DNA from: Vibrio ichthyoenteri ATCC 700023
GTDB taxonomy: Bacteria > Pseudomonadota > Gammaproteobacteria > Enterobacterales > Vibrionaceae
Assembly: GCF_000222605.1 (NCBI RefSeq)
Contig: NZ_AFWF01000188.1
Location: 1-46,881, forward strand
Direction of reading: 5' to 3'
DNA: 46,881 nucleotides
The notes below the pieces were generated by a model. That model saw only the letters and a program-made list of their open reading frames with translations. It did no database searches and had not been told where the DNA came from. Position numbers and translations under genes: made by a program. Positions within the stretch are counted from its first letter, which is position 1. Each line of letters opens with the position of its first letter. Below, piece after piece: positions 36,886 to 45,060 of the stretch.

Positions 36886-38277
36886 ATGATGTTGTATTTA
36901 AAATCCTCTCTAGCATGGTTGCTAATCTTTTCCTCCTTTTCCGTTGTGGCTAGCGATATAAAATCGGGCGGCAACACTTCTGTAAAAAAAGAGGGTGCAA
37001 ATGCATTCTCCTTACCTGCCGCTAACTTACCCATGTCCAAGCGACTTGATTTTAGTGTCGGTAATAGTTTTTTCCGCAATCCTTGGGTACAAGCCCCTGC
37101 GTCAACGGATGCCCGTGATGGGTTAGGGCCGCTGTTCAATACCAACGGTTGTCAAAACTGCCACGTCAAAGATGGCCGTGGCCATCCTCCAGAAGAGAAT
37201 GATCTGCATGCGGTCTCGATGCTTGTACGCTTAAGTATTCCAGCAATGACCGATGCACAGAAAAAAGCGTACATCAAAGATGGTGTGATCCCTGAACCGA
37301 CTTATGGCGGTCAGCTACAAGATTTTGCCCTGCAGGATCAAACTCCTGAAGGGACGATTAAAATCAGTTACAGCGATGTTCCGGTCACCTTTGCTGACGG
37401 AACAACGGTCCTGTTACGTAAGCCAAAGGTACAAATTACCGATTTAGGTTATGGCCCAATGCATCCTGATACCATGCTATCCGCCCGTGTTGCGCCACCC
37501 ATGATCGGCTTGGGCCTTTTAGAGAGTATTCCTGAGGCTACGTTACAAGCGTGGAGCGATGAAGATGATCACGATAAAGATGGTATTTCGGGCAAGGTAA
37601 ACCGTGTTTGGGATGTGCAAAAACAAGATTTTGCGATTGGTCGTTTTGGCTGGAAAGCTGGTCAACCCACCTTAATGCAGCAAAATGCCGCTGCATTCAA
37701 CGGTGATGTAGGTTTGACCAGTCGATTATTCCCGAATGAAAATTGCACCAGTGCTCAGACTCTTTGTGATGAGCTGCCAAATGGCGGTGAACATGAGGTC
37801 AGTGACAATATTTTAGACTTTGTGGAATTCTACACTCAGCATCTTGCAGTGCCGATACGCCGTAACGTTGAAGATCCACAAGTGAAACAGGGTCAAACTC
37901 TGTTTAATCAACTTGGCTGTCAGAGTTGTCATAAAACCAATATTCAAACGGCACAACGTGAGGGGCTACCCGCGTTGTCTAACCAAACCATTCATCCTTA
38001 TAGTGACATGTTATTGCACGATATGGGCGAGGGATTAGCCGATAATCGGCCTGAATATCTCGCTAATGGCCGAGAGTGGCGTACCACTCCACTATGGGGA
38101 TTAGGCTATACCGAAGAGGTGAATGGTCATACTTATTTACTCCATGATGGCCGAGCGCGAAATGTGATGGAAGCGGTGCTTTGGCATGGTGGTGAGGCGC
38201 AAGCGAGTCAGCAACAAGTGCTCAAACTCAATGCCAATGAACGCGCAGCATTAGTTGCTTTCCTCAATTCATTATAA
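36886..38277 (+). CDS. Di-haem oxidoreductase-like protein (DUF1111)
   Basis: A 463-aa exported c-type cytochrome. The start at ATG 36886 gives a signal peptide (MMLYLKSSLAWLLIFSSFSV, cleavage near VVA-SD); 23 in-frame codons upstream would spoil it. Two CxxCH haem sites: NGCQNCHVKDGRGHP (N-terminal half) and LGCQSCHKTNI (C-terminal half). GPLFNTNGCQNCH and the C-terminal TPLWGLGYTEEVNGHTYLLHDGRA are typical of the DUF1111/di-haem thiol-oxidoreductase-like family, distantly related to MauG/cytochrome c peroxidases. In this iron cluster it may oxidise Fe(II) or carry electrons; that is inference. The next gene follows within about 35 bp. Confidence 0.88.
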   Translation: MMLYLKSSLAWLLIFSSFSVVASDIKSGGNTSVKKEGANAFSLPAANLPMSKRLDFSVGNSFFRNPWVQAPASTDARDGLGPLFNTNGCQNCHVKDGRGHPPEENDLHAVSMLVRLSIPAMTDAQKKAYIKDGVIPEPTYGGQLQDFALQDQTPEGTIKISYSDVPVTFADGTTVLLRKPKVQITDLGYGPMHPDTMLSARVAPPMIGLGLLESIPEATLQAWSDEDDHDKDGISGKVNRVWDVQKQDFAIGRFGWKAGQPTLMQQNAAAFNGDVGLTSRLFPNENCTSAQTLCDELPNGGEHEVSDNILDFVEFYTQHLAVPIRRNVEDPQVKQGQTLFNQLGCQSCHKTNIQTAQREGLPALSNQTIHPYSDMLLHDMGEGLADNRPEYLANGREWRTTPLWGLGYTEEVNGHTYLLHDGRARNVMEAVLWHGGEAQASQQQVLKLNANERAALVAFLNSL

Positions 38278-38311
38278 CGGTGCCAAGCATGAATCAGGTT
38301 ATAAAAAAACC

Positions 38312-39325
38312 ATGTTAACAATAGTGGCGGCGGGATCGTTATTGGGCTGCCAAGCTCAGTTAGAGCCTTCCTATCACGCCGATACGTCGTCACATGTGAG
38401 TGCCGCTGTTTATCAGGTGGAATTTGTTTCGGCGACTCAATTTCATCAACAAGCACGAGCGCTTAATCAAATGATGAACCAGTATTGCCAAACTGGACAG
38501 AGTTCGGAGACGCTGAAACTACAATGGCAGCAAACGATGCAAGCATGGATGGCATTGCAAGGCCAAGAACGCGGTCCGCAAGCGGCACTGGCGCAAAGTT
38601 GGAATGTTCAATTCTGGCCAGATAAAAAAAATACCACTGGGCGTAAGATGGGGGTGTTGACTCAACAAGATACATCTTGGAGCGCGGCAGATATTGCGCG
38701 TCAAAGTGTCACGGTTCAAGGTCTTGGGGCAATTGAGTGGCTGCTTTACGATCAAGGATCGGATTTTGCCAATGAGTCAAGCCATTGTCAGGTGGGGGTA
38801 GCGATCAGTGATAACTTGGCCAACAACGCGGAAGCCATTTTACAAGCATGGCAACTAAATCCATGGCTGGAACTGGATCAGCAAGCTTGGAATGCAGAGT
38901 ATATCGCCTTACTGTCAAATCAGCTCGATTACAGTATGAAAAAACTGAGCCGCCCGATGGCAAAAGTCGGCCAACCACGCGCTTATTTCGCTGAATCATG
39001 GCGATCGCAAACATCCATGGTCAATCTAAAGCACAATGTAATGGCGCTACAAGCGCTCTATCTTGCCAACGGTGATGGTTTAGATCATCTGTTACGTCAA
39101 CGCGGTAGATCGTCACTTGCTGATCGTATTGTGCATCAGTTTGATATGACGCTTGAAACTTGGCCTGAAGAGAAGAGCTTATTTGAGTTGCTACAGAGCA
39201 AAGCCGGTTATCAATTAGTGACCGCTCAATTTAACAAGTTAGAGCATCTAAACTATTTGATTCATGAAGAAGTCGCGATTGAACTTGGCATAGTGATAGG
39301 ATTTAACGCAACCGATGGTGACTGA
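38312..39325 (+). CDS. Imelysin-like lipoprotein
   Basis: A 337-aa predicted lipoprotein from ATG 38312: MLTIVAAGSLLGC, lipobox LLGC then QAQ. The body is an imelysin-like helical protein (QQTMQAWMALQGQERGP, GLGAIEWLLYDQGS). The family His is missing: GLGAIEW stands where GxHxxE occurs in the first imelysin. The signal lacks the usual basic N-terminus. An ATG at 38289 would supply one (MNQVIKK), but it is one base out of frame, and the mismatch falls at an A7 run (38303-38309); adding one A would give MNQVIKKTMLTIVAAGSLLGC. It is the third gene of the Fur cluster, and its end overlaps the next start by 11 bp. Confidence 0.85.
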   Translation: MLTIVAAGSLLGCQAQLEPSYHADTSSHVSAAVYQVEFVSATQFHQQARALNQMMNQYCQTGQSSETLKLQWQQTMQAWMALQGQERGPQAALAQSWNVQFWPDKKNTTGRKMGVLTQQDTSWSAADIARQSVTVQGLGAIEWLLYDQGSDFANESSHCQVGVAISDNLANNAEAILQAWQLNPWLELDQQAWNAEYIALLSNQLDYSMKKLSRPMAKVGQPRAYFAESWRSQTSMVNLKHNVMALQALYLANGDGLDHLLRQRGRSSLADRIVHQFDMTLETWPEEKSLFELLQSKAGYQLVTAQFNKLEHLNYLIHEEVAIELGIVIGFNATDGD

Positions 39326-40400
39326 TCAAACAAGAAGAACACTGCTTAAAGCGGCATTATTTGGGGTTACGGCACCCATCCTACCTTTTGGTTGCAGTGC
39401 GGTATCGTCAGTCCGTAAAGGTTCTCCAGCCTTGATCGGTTGTGCTTTGTCGGGGCGTGGGCATTTTGATGTGGTGGTGGCCGATCAGCAAGGATTACCG
39501 ATTAGAACATTGCCTTTGCCTTCACGTGGTCATGGTGTTGCGGTGAATTCTGTCCTCAATCACGGCGTGGCGTTTGCTCGTCGTCCAGGTGATTACTTTA
39601 TGGTATTTGACTATCAAAGTGGAGAGATGATCCAATTGCGTTCAGCAGACAGACAACGCCATTACTATGGTCATGGCGTTTATTCTCCGGACGGGCAATG
39701 GTTATATACAACCGAAGGTGAGCGAGATTCTAGCCGTGGCATTATTGGAGTTTATGACGTCGCTGCCGGTTATCAAAAGTGCGATGAATTTAGTGGTTTT
39801 GGTATCGGCCCACATGAAGTGATCATGATGCCCGATGGCAAGTTAGCGATTGGGGTTGGTGGTGTTCATACCCAAGGTCGAGTGCCGATCAATCTTGATC
39901 GCATGCAACCCAGTCTTAGCTACTTATCACCACAAGGGCAGTTGATTGACCAAGTTGCTTTACCTAATAAAAGACTGAGTATTCGTCATCTGGCTCATGA
40001 TGGCGATAACACGGTCTTGTGTGGGCAGCAATATCGTGGTCAAGCAGAGGATACCCCAGCATTACTGGCGATGCATAGTCCGGGGCGTGATCTGATATCG
40101 CTCAAAGCAGAGCCAGAACAATGGGCTCGTTTTGACCACTATATTGCCAGTATTGCCGCAAGCGAAGATTGGATTCTCGCCACTTCTCCTCGAGGTAATT
40201 GTTTTGGCATCTGGTCTAAACAGAGTTTGGAGTTGGTGGAACTCTCTCCGTTACCGGACGCTTCTGGCGTGGTTGTTTTTGACGATGCGTTTTGTGTTAG
40301 CTCTGGAGCGGGGACGGTCGTTACGCAAACGCACCCCCACGATCAAAACTCGATTCATTCGACAATTCAATGGGATAACCATTGGTCGGCTATCATGTAA
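39315..40400 (+). CDS. DUF1513 Tat-exported beta-propeller-like protein
   Basis: A 361-aa protein with a Tat-like leader (TRRTLLKAALFGVTAPILP, followed by GCSA, possibly also a lipobox). The mature part has repeated strand motifs with Gly-His pairs (SRGHGVAVN, YYGHGVYSPDGQWLYTTE, GIGPHEVIMMPDGKLAIGVGG), indicating a seven-bladed-propeller-like DUF1513 fold. DUF1513 genes occur next to imelysin and DUF1111 genes in many proteobacteria, for example the icmP region of Pseudomonas as I recall it. Folding before export through Tat suggests a bound cofactor or metal. It overlaps the previous gene by 11 bp and closes the cluster. Function is unknown. Confidence 0.88.
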   Translation: MVTDQTRRTLLKAALFGVTAPILPFGCSAVSSVRKGSPALIGCALSGRGHFDVVVADQQGLPIRTLPLPSRGHGVAVNSVLNHGVAFARRPGDYFMVFDYQSGEMIQLRSADRQRHYYGHGVYSPDGQWLYTTEGERDSSRGIIGVYDVAAGYQKCDEFSGFGIGPHEVIMMPDGKLAIGVGGVHTQGRVPINLDRMQPSLSYLSPQGQLIDQVALPNKRLSIRHLAHDGDNTVLCGQQYRGQAEDTPALLAMHSPGRDLISLKAEPEQWARFDHYIASIAASEDWILATSPRGNCFGIWSKQSLELVELSPLPDASGVVVFDDAFCVSSGAGTVVTQTHPHDQNSIHSTIQWDNHWSAIM

Positions 40401-40475
40401 ATAGTTAATAAATCATTAAGTTATTGATGTATTTTCTCAAAAACAAGTCGGCTGAAAAGAGAAAACTCTGCCATA

Positions 40476-40501
40476 CTTATTACACTATGTAGTGTAATAA
40501 G
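40476..40501 (+). promoter_or_regulatory. Perfect 26-bp palindrome upstream of the L,D-transpeptidase gene
   Basis: 12-bp arms CTTATTACACTA / TAGTGTAATAAG around TG, ending 11 bp before the ATG. It could be a dimeric repressor operator, or an mRNA hairpin placed against the ribosome site; a short terminator role for the previous gene is less likely as no T-run follows. Confidence 0.55.
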
Positions 40502-40512
40502 TGTGTTAATTA

Positions 40513-42051
40513 ATGTTAAAACTCAACGTGGCTCTACTAACGCTGATATTGATGCCCATGCCTTCATGGGCATTATCATATTTTGAAGACATTGGTTGGG
40601 TTAGCGCTCAAAGCCAAGCGGCATCGCAGTTGCAATATCCGTCTTTGGTTGAAGATATCTACCGCAATAATGGTGAGCAGCTAATCTGGTTTGATTTACA
40701 GCAAAGTAGCCAGTTGGAGTTTCAACTTGAAGTGATTCATCAAGCTAATGTCAGCCCGTTTTTGTCGCGACAGTTAAAGCAGTTGCGTTTTTATCGCAAC
40801 AGTAACCGTTGGTTTGAATACGATATTTTAGCTACGGATGCGATGATTACTTACATGAGTTATGCTGAGCAGGCAAAGCACATGGGTAAAGAATGGTATT
40901 TTGACACTAAGCTTACCCAGCCACTTCCCGCCCCAACGTTACCAGCGCTTGATGCCCTGTATGCTTCGATAGAATCGCAGCAACTGGGTGAGTTGATTGA
41001 GACTTATACTCCTGACAGCGATAACTATCACACGCTGATCCAAGCCTATTTGCACCTTGCTAATTCTCACGATGAAGAACTGCCGAAGTATTATCAAGAT
41101 ACTAAATTGAAGCGTGTTGGCGATCTGTTAGAAAGTAGAGCGGTGCTGCTGGATCGTTTGGAAGTGGTGGACATTGACTTAAGTGCCGTCGATTTTAATA
41201 TCGGCTATTACGATGGCCGACTTGAGCGTGCTATTAAACAGTTTCAATCGATGCATGGTTTAAAACCGGATGGGGTCATTGGGCCGAAAACAGCGCAATG
41301 GTTAAATACGGCGAATCAAACTCGCTTAGAGATGCTGGCGGTGAATGCGGAACGTGAGCGTATGTGGCCTCAGCAGCGCAATACAATTATAGTCGTCAAC
41401 GTGCCAAGTTTTGAAATGGAATACTGGTATGGGGGTGAATCGATGTTCCAATCTCGTGTTGTGGTTGGTCGAGAGGCTCGCAAAACGCCAGTGATGTCGA
41501 CCAATTTGGATTCGGTAATCTTGAATCCAACGTGGAATGTGCCGTGGAAAATCATGGTGGAGGATATTATTCCTCATATGCAAGCTGATCCCAATTATCT
41601 TAGCGAGAAGAACATCGATATTATTGCAAATTGGACGTCAGATCAGGTTATTGATCCGTTAGAGATTGATTGGCCAACCTTGAATCCTAAAGCTTTTCCA
41701 TACCGTATGCGTCAAATGTCAGGTAATTATAACGCATTGGGTTTGTACAAATTTAACACGCCGAATAAGCGCGCTATCTTTTTACATGACACGCCAAGCA
41801 AGCATTTATTCAACGAGGAAAGCCGAGCATTTAGTTCAGGTTGTATCCGCGTAAAACATGCGGATGCCTTTGCCACCTTATTGTTAGAGAATCAAGGTGT
41901 CGATTTAGAGAAGTTGGTGGTATCACCTGATGAAGCCAACAAAGCCATTCCATTACGCAAACGCATTCCCGTGCATATTATCTACCAAACCGCTTGGGCG
42001 GAAGGTGGGGTGGTGCAATATCGGGATGACATTTACCGCTTTGATCGCTAG
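40513..42051 (+). CDS. ldtD: L,D-transpeptidase (YcbB/LdtD-like)
   Basis: Makes 3-3 meso-DAP crosslinks in peptidoglycan, bypassing penicillin-sensitive 4-3 crosslinks. 512 aa with signal peptide (LKLNVALLTLILMPMPSWA). A peptidoglycan-binding domain (GRLERAIKQFQSMHGLKPDGVIG, partly shown, about 236-258) precedes the YkuD catalytic domain, with the HDTPSKHLFN capping segment and catalytic Cys444 in SSGCIRVKHA. E. coli LdtD is 615 aa; this is shorter at the N-terminus. Followed by MepK-like and GloC-like genes, the same order as E. coli ycbB-ycbK-ycbL. Confidence 0.93.
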   Translation: MLKLNVALLTLILMPMPSWALSYFEDIGWVSAQSQAASQLQYPSLVEDIYRNNGEQLIWFDLQQSSQLEFQLEVIHQANVSPFLSRQLKQLRFYRNSNRWFEYDILATDAMITYMSYAEQAKHMGKEWYFDTKLTQPLPAPTLPALDALYASIESQQLGELIETYTPDSDNYHTLIQAYLHLANSHDEELPKYYQDTKLKRVGDLLESRAVLLDRLEVVDIDLSAVDFNIGYYDGRLERAIKQFQSMHGLKPDGVIGPKTAQWLNTANQTRLEMLAVNAERERMWPQQRNTIIVVNVPSFEMEYWYGGESMFQSRVVVGREARKTPVMSTNLDSVILNPTWNVPWKIMVEDIIPHMQADPNYLSEKNIDIIANWTSDQVIDPLEIDWPTLNPKAFPYRMRQMSGNYNALGLYKFNTPNKRAIFLHDTPSKHLFNEESRAFSSGCIRVKHADAFATLLLENQGVDLEKLVVSPDEANKAIPLRKRIPVHIIYQTAWAEGGVVQYRDDIYRFDR

Positions 42052-42145
42052 ATGCGGCAATGCAGCGGCAAAGCGTGATCTTTACGAAAAATTTGCATTT
42101 CGCTTTTAAAAATAAAATTACCAATTAGTTCAATAATTAACCTGC

Positions 42146-42173
42146 GCTAGAAATAAATTGTCACATTTCTAGC
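42146..42173 (+). terminator. Hairpin after the L,D-transpeptidase gene
   Basis: Perfect 9-bp inverted repeat GCTAGAAAT / ATTTCTAGC with a 10-nt loop, about 95 bp past the stop. Only a short T tract follows (CTTTATG); it may be a weak terminator or an operator for the next gene. Confidence 0.45.
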
Positions 42174-42218
42174 ACGCTTTATGCATTTGCACTTCACATA
42201 AGAGTTAGGTAGTGTCGC

Positions 42219-42233
42219 CTTCGACACGATAGT
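42219..42233 (+). repeat. 15-bp direct repeat, copy 1
   Basis: CTTCGACACGATAGT, identical to 42806-42820. The two copies bracket the MepK-like gene. This copy also forms a small TGTCG/CGACA hairpin. Confidence 0.85.
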
Positions 42234-42261
42234 AGTAACGGCATTGTGAAGGGTTTTTAAA

Positions 42262-42804
42262 GTGCAAGTATCACGTAGACATTTTTTTAAGTTGGCAGGA
42301 AGTGGATTGGTTGTTGCGAGTTGCGCCCCGAGCGTTGCGCTAGCATCTTATCCTGATCTTTCGCGCTCATTGGCGATGAGTAACGTTCATACCGGCGAAG
42401 CTCTTGAAACGCGTTATTTCGATGGCCGCCAGTACATTCCCAAAGAATTGAGTCGAATTGACCAGATTTGTCGTGATTTCAGACGTAATGAAACACACAA
42501 GATGGATAAGGATTTGTTCGACCAAATTTCTCTTATTCAAACTGAGTTGGGTGTAGAAGCCGAGGTGCAGATCATCTCTGGATATCGCTCACCGGCAACC
42601 AATGAAGCTTTGCGCTCGAGCTCGAGTGGTGTGGCGAAAAAAAGTTACCACATGCTGGGCCAAGCGATCGATTTTCGCCTTGATGGTGTATCACTAAAGA
42701 AAGTTCGTGATATTGCCAGAGAGATGAAAGTGGGTGGTGTTGGTTACTATCCTAGCAGTAATTTTGTGCATATCGATACGGGGCCAGCCCGCTACTGGTC
42801 TTAA
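42262..42804 (+). CDS. mepK: MepK-like murein endopeptidase (DUF882, M15 family), Tat substrate
   Basis: A 180-aa zinc peptidase expected to cut 3-3 crosslinks in peptidoglycan, the product of the preceding L,D-transpeptidase. The N-terminus is a Tat leader (SRRHFFKLAGSGLVVASCAP). The M15-type zinc ligands are in SYHMLGQAIDFR and FVHIDTG, with ISGYRSPATNEALR typical of the YcbK family (E. coli 182 aa). Start is GTG (MQVSRRHFF) with GAAGGG about 8 nt upstream; no ATG fits. It sits between two copies of a 15-bp repeat. Confidence 0.92.
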   Translation: MQVSRRHFFKLAGSGLVVASCAPSVALASYPDLSRSLAMSNVHTGEALETRYFDGRQYIPKELSRIDQICRDFRRNETHKMDKDLFDQISLIQTELGVEAEVQIISGYRSPATNEALRSSSSGVAKKSYHMLGQAIDFRLDGVSLKKVRDIAREMKVGGVGYYPSSNFVHIDTGPARYWS

Positions 42805-42805
42805 G

Positions 42806-42852
42806 CTTCGACACGATAGTGAACTCACTTGAGCTTAATTGGCTATCGTGTC
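42806..42852 (+). repeat. 15-bp direct repeat copy 2 within a long hairpin
   Basis: CTTCGACACGATAGT (42806-42820) recurs here and its core pairs with CTATCGTGTC (42843-42852): a 10-bp perfect stem around a 23-nt loop. It starts 1 bp after the MepK-like stop and ends 37 bp before the next ATG. No T-run follows. Confidence 0.8.
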
Positions 42853-42889
42853 ATAGTTCGGCCAGTTTCGAAATTTAGAAGGTTTAGCT

Positions 42890-43546
42890 ATGTCTCTGAA
42901 GTATCAGGTTGTTCCAGTCACCTCGTTCTCTCAAAACTGTTCTATCGTTTGGTGCGATGAAACAATGAAGGGCATTGTGATCGACCCCGGTGGTGATGAA
43001 AAACAACTAGCGATGCTGATCAAAGAGTTAGGGGTGAATGTGGAAAGTCTTGTACTGACACATGGTCACCTTGATCACGTAGGCGGTACCGAGGCTTTAG
43101 CCAGACTGTTAGGTGACAAGCGTGTTGTCGGTCCACATAAAGACGATAACTTTTGGTTGCAAGGCCTAGAAGGTCAAAGCCAGATGTTTGGTTTTCCTCT
43201 AACTGAAGCCTTTGAACCTGATCAATGGCTGAATGATGGCGATGTGATTACGTTTGGTAACCAAACTATGGACGTGATTCACACTCCAGGCCATACGCCT
43301 GGCCATGTTGTGCTATTCAGTAAGGAAGCGCAGCTCGCATTTGTTGGCGACGTGTTGTTTAATGGCGCAATTGGTCGTACCGATTTCCCTAAGGGAGATT
43401 TCAATACGCTGATCAACTCAATCAAGACTAAATTGTGGCCACTAGGTAATGAAGTACGCTTCGTCCCAGGTCATGGTCCTGAATCAACGTTTGGTCGTGA
43501 AAGAGCAACCAACCCATTTGTTGCTGATGAGATGCCGCTTTATTAA
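42890..43546 (+). CDS. gloC: YcbL-like MBL-fold hydrolase (type II glyoxalase)
   Basis: A 218-aa metallo-beta-lactamase-fold hydrolase. Binuclear metal motif THGHLDHVGG (about 58-67), HTPGHTPGHVV, GDVLFNGAIGRTD and the final FVPGHGP are complete and match E. coli YcbL/GloC (215 aa), which hydrolyses S-D-lactoylglutathione in methylglyoxal detoxification. AGAAGGTTTAGCT precedes the ATG. It is the third gene of the ycbB-ycbK-ycbL-like group and ends at a terminator. Confidence 0.93.
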   Translation: MSLKYQVVPVTSFSQNCSIVWCDETMKGIVIDPGGDEKQLAMLIKELGVNVESLVLTHGHLDHVGGTEALARLLGDKRVVGPHKDDNFWLQGLEGQSQMFGFPLTEAFEPDQWLNDGDVITFGNQTMDVIHTPGHTPGHVVLFSKEAQLAFVGDVLFNGAIGRTDFPKGDFNTLINSIKTKLWPLGNEVRFVPGHGPESTFGRERATNPFVADEMPLY

Positions 43547-43606
43547 TCTCATTGCTCTAATGCTGTCTTAGCTGCCACTGTGTGAATAAAGAGTGGGTAT
43601 AAAATC

Positions 43607-43630
43607 AGGTCGCTTACCGCGGCCTTTTTT
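43607..43630 (+). terminator. Intrinsic terminator downstream of gloC
   Basis: AGGTCGC / GCGGCCT stem (one G-T pair), 5-nt loop, T6 tail. Confidence 0.85.
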
Positions 43631-43640
43631 GTGCCTGGCG

Positions 43641-43678
43641 TTTCACCTTTGCTTTGGTGTTTCAGCTTCGCTTTGGTG
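43641..43678. repeat. Two-copy 19-bp tandem repeat
   Basis: TTTCACCTTTGCTTTGGTG followed directly by TTTCAGCTTCGCTTTGGTG (two mismatches), in the spacer between convergent genes. Likely a small local duplication. Confidence 0.7.
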
Positions 43679-43731
43679 TGTTCCTTTATGCCAATCGTGT
43701 TAGTTGCAGTAGAGAAGGGTTGATATGAAGG

Positions 43732-44415
43732 CTAATCGGTTTTTGATGCAGCGAGATAGCGTCTCAGTAAACCAACAAACTCTTCCGCTGGCCGGTCTAA
43801 ATCGCTGGTGGAAATAAAAACATCATAACCAAAGAACTCTCGTTGATAGTGCATACGGTTGGCGAGCATTGCTTGTAGGCCAAGATATTTGACACCATCG
43901 GAAGAGGTATAGGGCTTGGGGTCTAATACGATGTCTTCAAATTGCGTCGTTGCCTGCTGTTGTTGTAAGCCCACATAAAGCAAAGGGCGTTGGCTCAGTA
44001 GTATTTGCGTGGTAATTCGGGGACAAATGCTATCGAGGTAAGGTGAATAGTGCTTTAGCTTAATTCCGATCCAAGGCAGTGGTTGATACCAGCCTTGGTG
44101 TTGGCATTGGCAAATACCAATCTTACTGATGTTTTGCCATTGCAGTACCCATCCGCCTTTGTGAAGGTGTTGCTGCATGTGAGTCGCAGTAAGTGTATAG
44201 GCAACAATGCTGGTCTTGATCACCCATCGTGCGGCATAAAACAAAGCAATCATCAGCAGTACGCCAAGGATAAGTTGTTGCCAATGATTAGCAAACCAGA
44301 TGAGTCCAGCAAGAGAGACACAGACGAATATTCCCTTCCAGAGCTTGGCATGTGCCAATAAGGCTGCAGGACGATTTGAAAGATGGCGCGTTTGCATATC
44401 GAATTTCGTTTGCAT
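43732..44415 (-). CDS. DUF2982-like membrane protein
   Basis: A 227-aa protein with two adjacent TM helices (about 27-43 and 47-67; FVCVSLAGLIWFANHWQQ and LILGVLLMIALFYAARWV) and a cytoplasmic domain resembling a PH-like bacterial domain (VAYTLTATHMQQHLHKGGWVLQWQNISKIGI, partly shown). The C-terminal region has a conserved-looking PYTSSDGVKYLGLQAMLANR. I recall it as DUF2982, common in Vibrio and of unknown function; that naming is uncertain. Start could also be the Met seven codons in (44397); MQT is repeated at both sites (ATGCAAACG). Confidence 0.65.
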   Translation of the reverse strand: MQTKFDMQTRHLSNRPAALLAHAKLWKGIFVCVSLAGLIWFANHWQQLILGVLLMIALFYAARWVIKTSIVAYTLTATHMQQHLHKGGWVLQWQNISKIGICQCQHQGWYQPLPWIGIKLKHYSPYLDSICPRITTQILLSQRPLLYVGLQQQQATTQFEDIVLDPKPYTSSDGVKYLGLQAMLANRMHYQREFFGYDVFISTSDLDRPAEEFVGLLRRYLAASKTD

Positions 44416-44652
44416 ATCGAACCTAGAGTACCTATCAAAATAATCAGGTTGGTTTGGATATCTGTTTATATATTCAGTAGTCGTAAATCACAAATATCGA
44501 AGATTGCCTAAATTGTAGACTTATACGAACCGTTCGCTTATTTTTGTCGCAGAAACACCGAGATACCCTGTCATTAATAGCAAATTTTTGGTATAAAACG
44601 CGCTTCAAATTTTCACCACTGCTCCGTATGCAGTGAAATGGAGAAACACTCG

Positions 44653-45039
44653 ATGAGACTTGCTCATAAGCGCAAAGTGCAACAGAAACTGCAAAAGCAC
44701 ATCAGAGCGACAGTTGCAAATATCCCAGCAACTAAGAAAGCTAAGCCTGTAGTTGAGAAGAAAGTCGCTGTAGCACCAGCAGCGGAGAAAGTAGTTGCAC
44801 AAGTTCAAGTTGTAGCAAAACAAGTTGACGTTGCACTTACTCCTAAGCAACAACAAGTTCTAGATATCGTTGCAAGCAACGCTGACGGTATCAACCCTAA
44901 AGGCATCGGCCTTGCCGCTGGTCAAGAAGAAGCTAAAGCAGCATCTTGGGCAACTGGCGCGCTTAAAAAACTTCTAGATGAAAACCTAGTCGTTAAAGAA
45001 CAATTAGCGGGCAACAAAGTTATCTATAAAGCTCTTTAA
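44653..45039 (+). CDS. Small basic protein with winged-helix C-terminus
   Basis: I cannot name the family. From ATG 44653 (GGAG 9 nt upstream; an ATG at 44638 is less well placed) it is 128 aa. Residues 1-20 are strongly basic (MRLAHKRKVQQKLQKH), 25-60 form a Lys/Ala/Val/Pro-rich linker like histone-H1 or ribosomal-protein tails, and the last about 65 residues look like a winged helix (LTPKQQQVLDIVASNADGINPKGIG... then ALKKLLDENLVVKEQ and a wing GNKVIYKAL). Codons are strongly biased (AAA, GCT/GCA, GTA/GTT, CTT), as in highly expressed genes. A nucleoid or RNA-associated role is plausible, not shown. Strong terminator follows. Confidence 0.75.
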   Translation: MRLAHKRKVQQKLQKHIRATVANIPATKKAKPVVEKKVAVAPAAEKVVAQVQVVAKQVDVALTPKQQQVLDIVASNADGINPKGIGLAAGQEEAKAASWATGALKKLLDENLVVKEQLAGNKVIYKAL

Positions 45040-45060
45040 ATAGCTCGTAAAGATTGCGTA

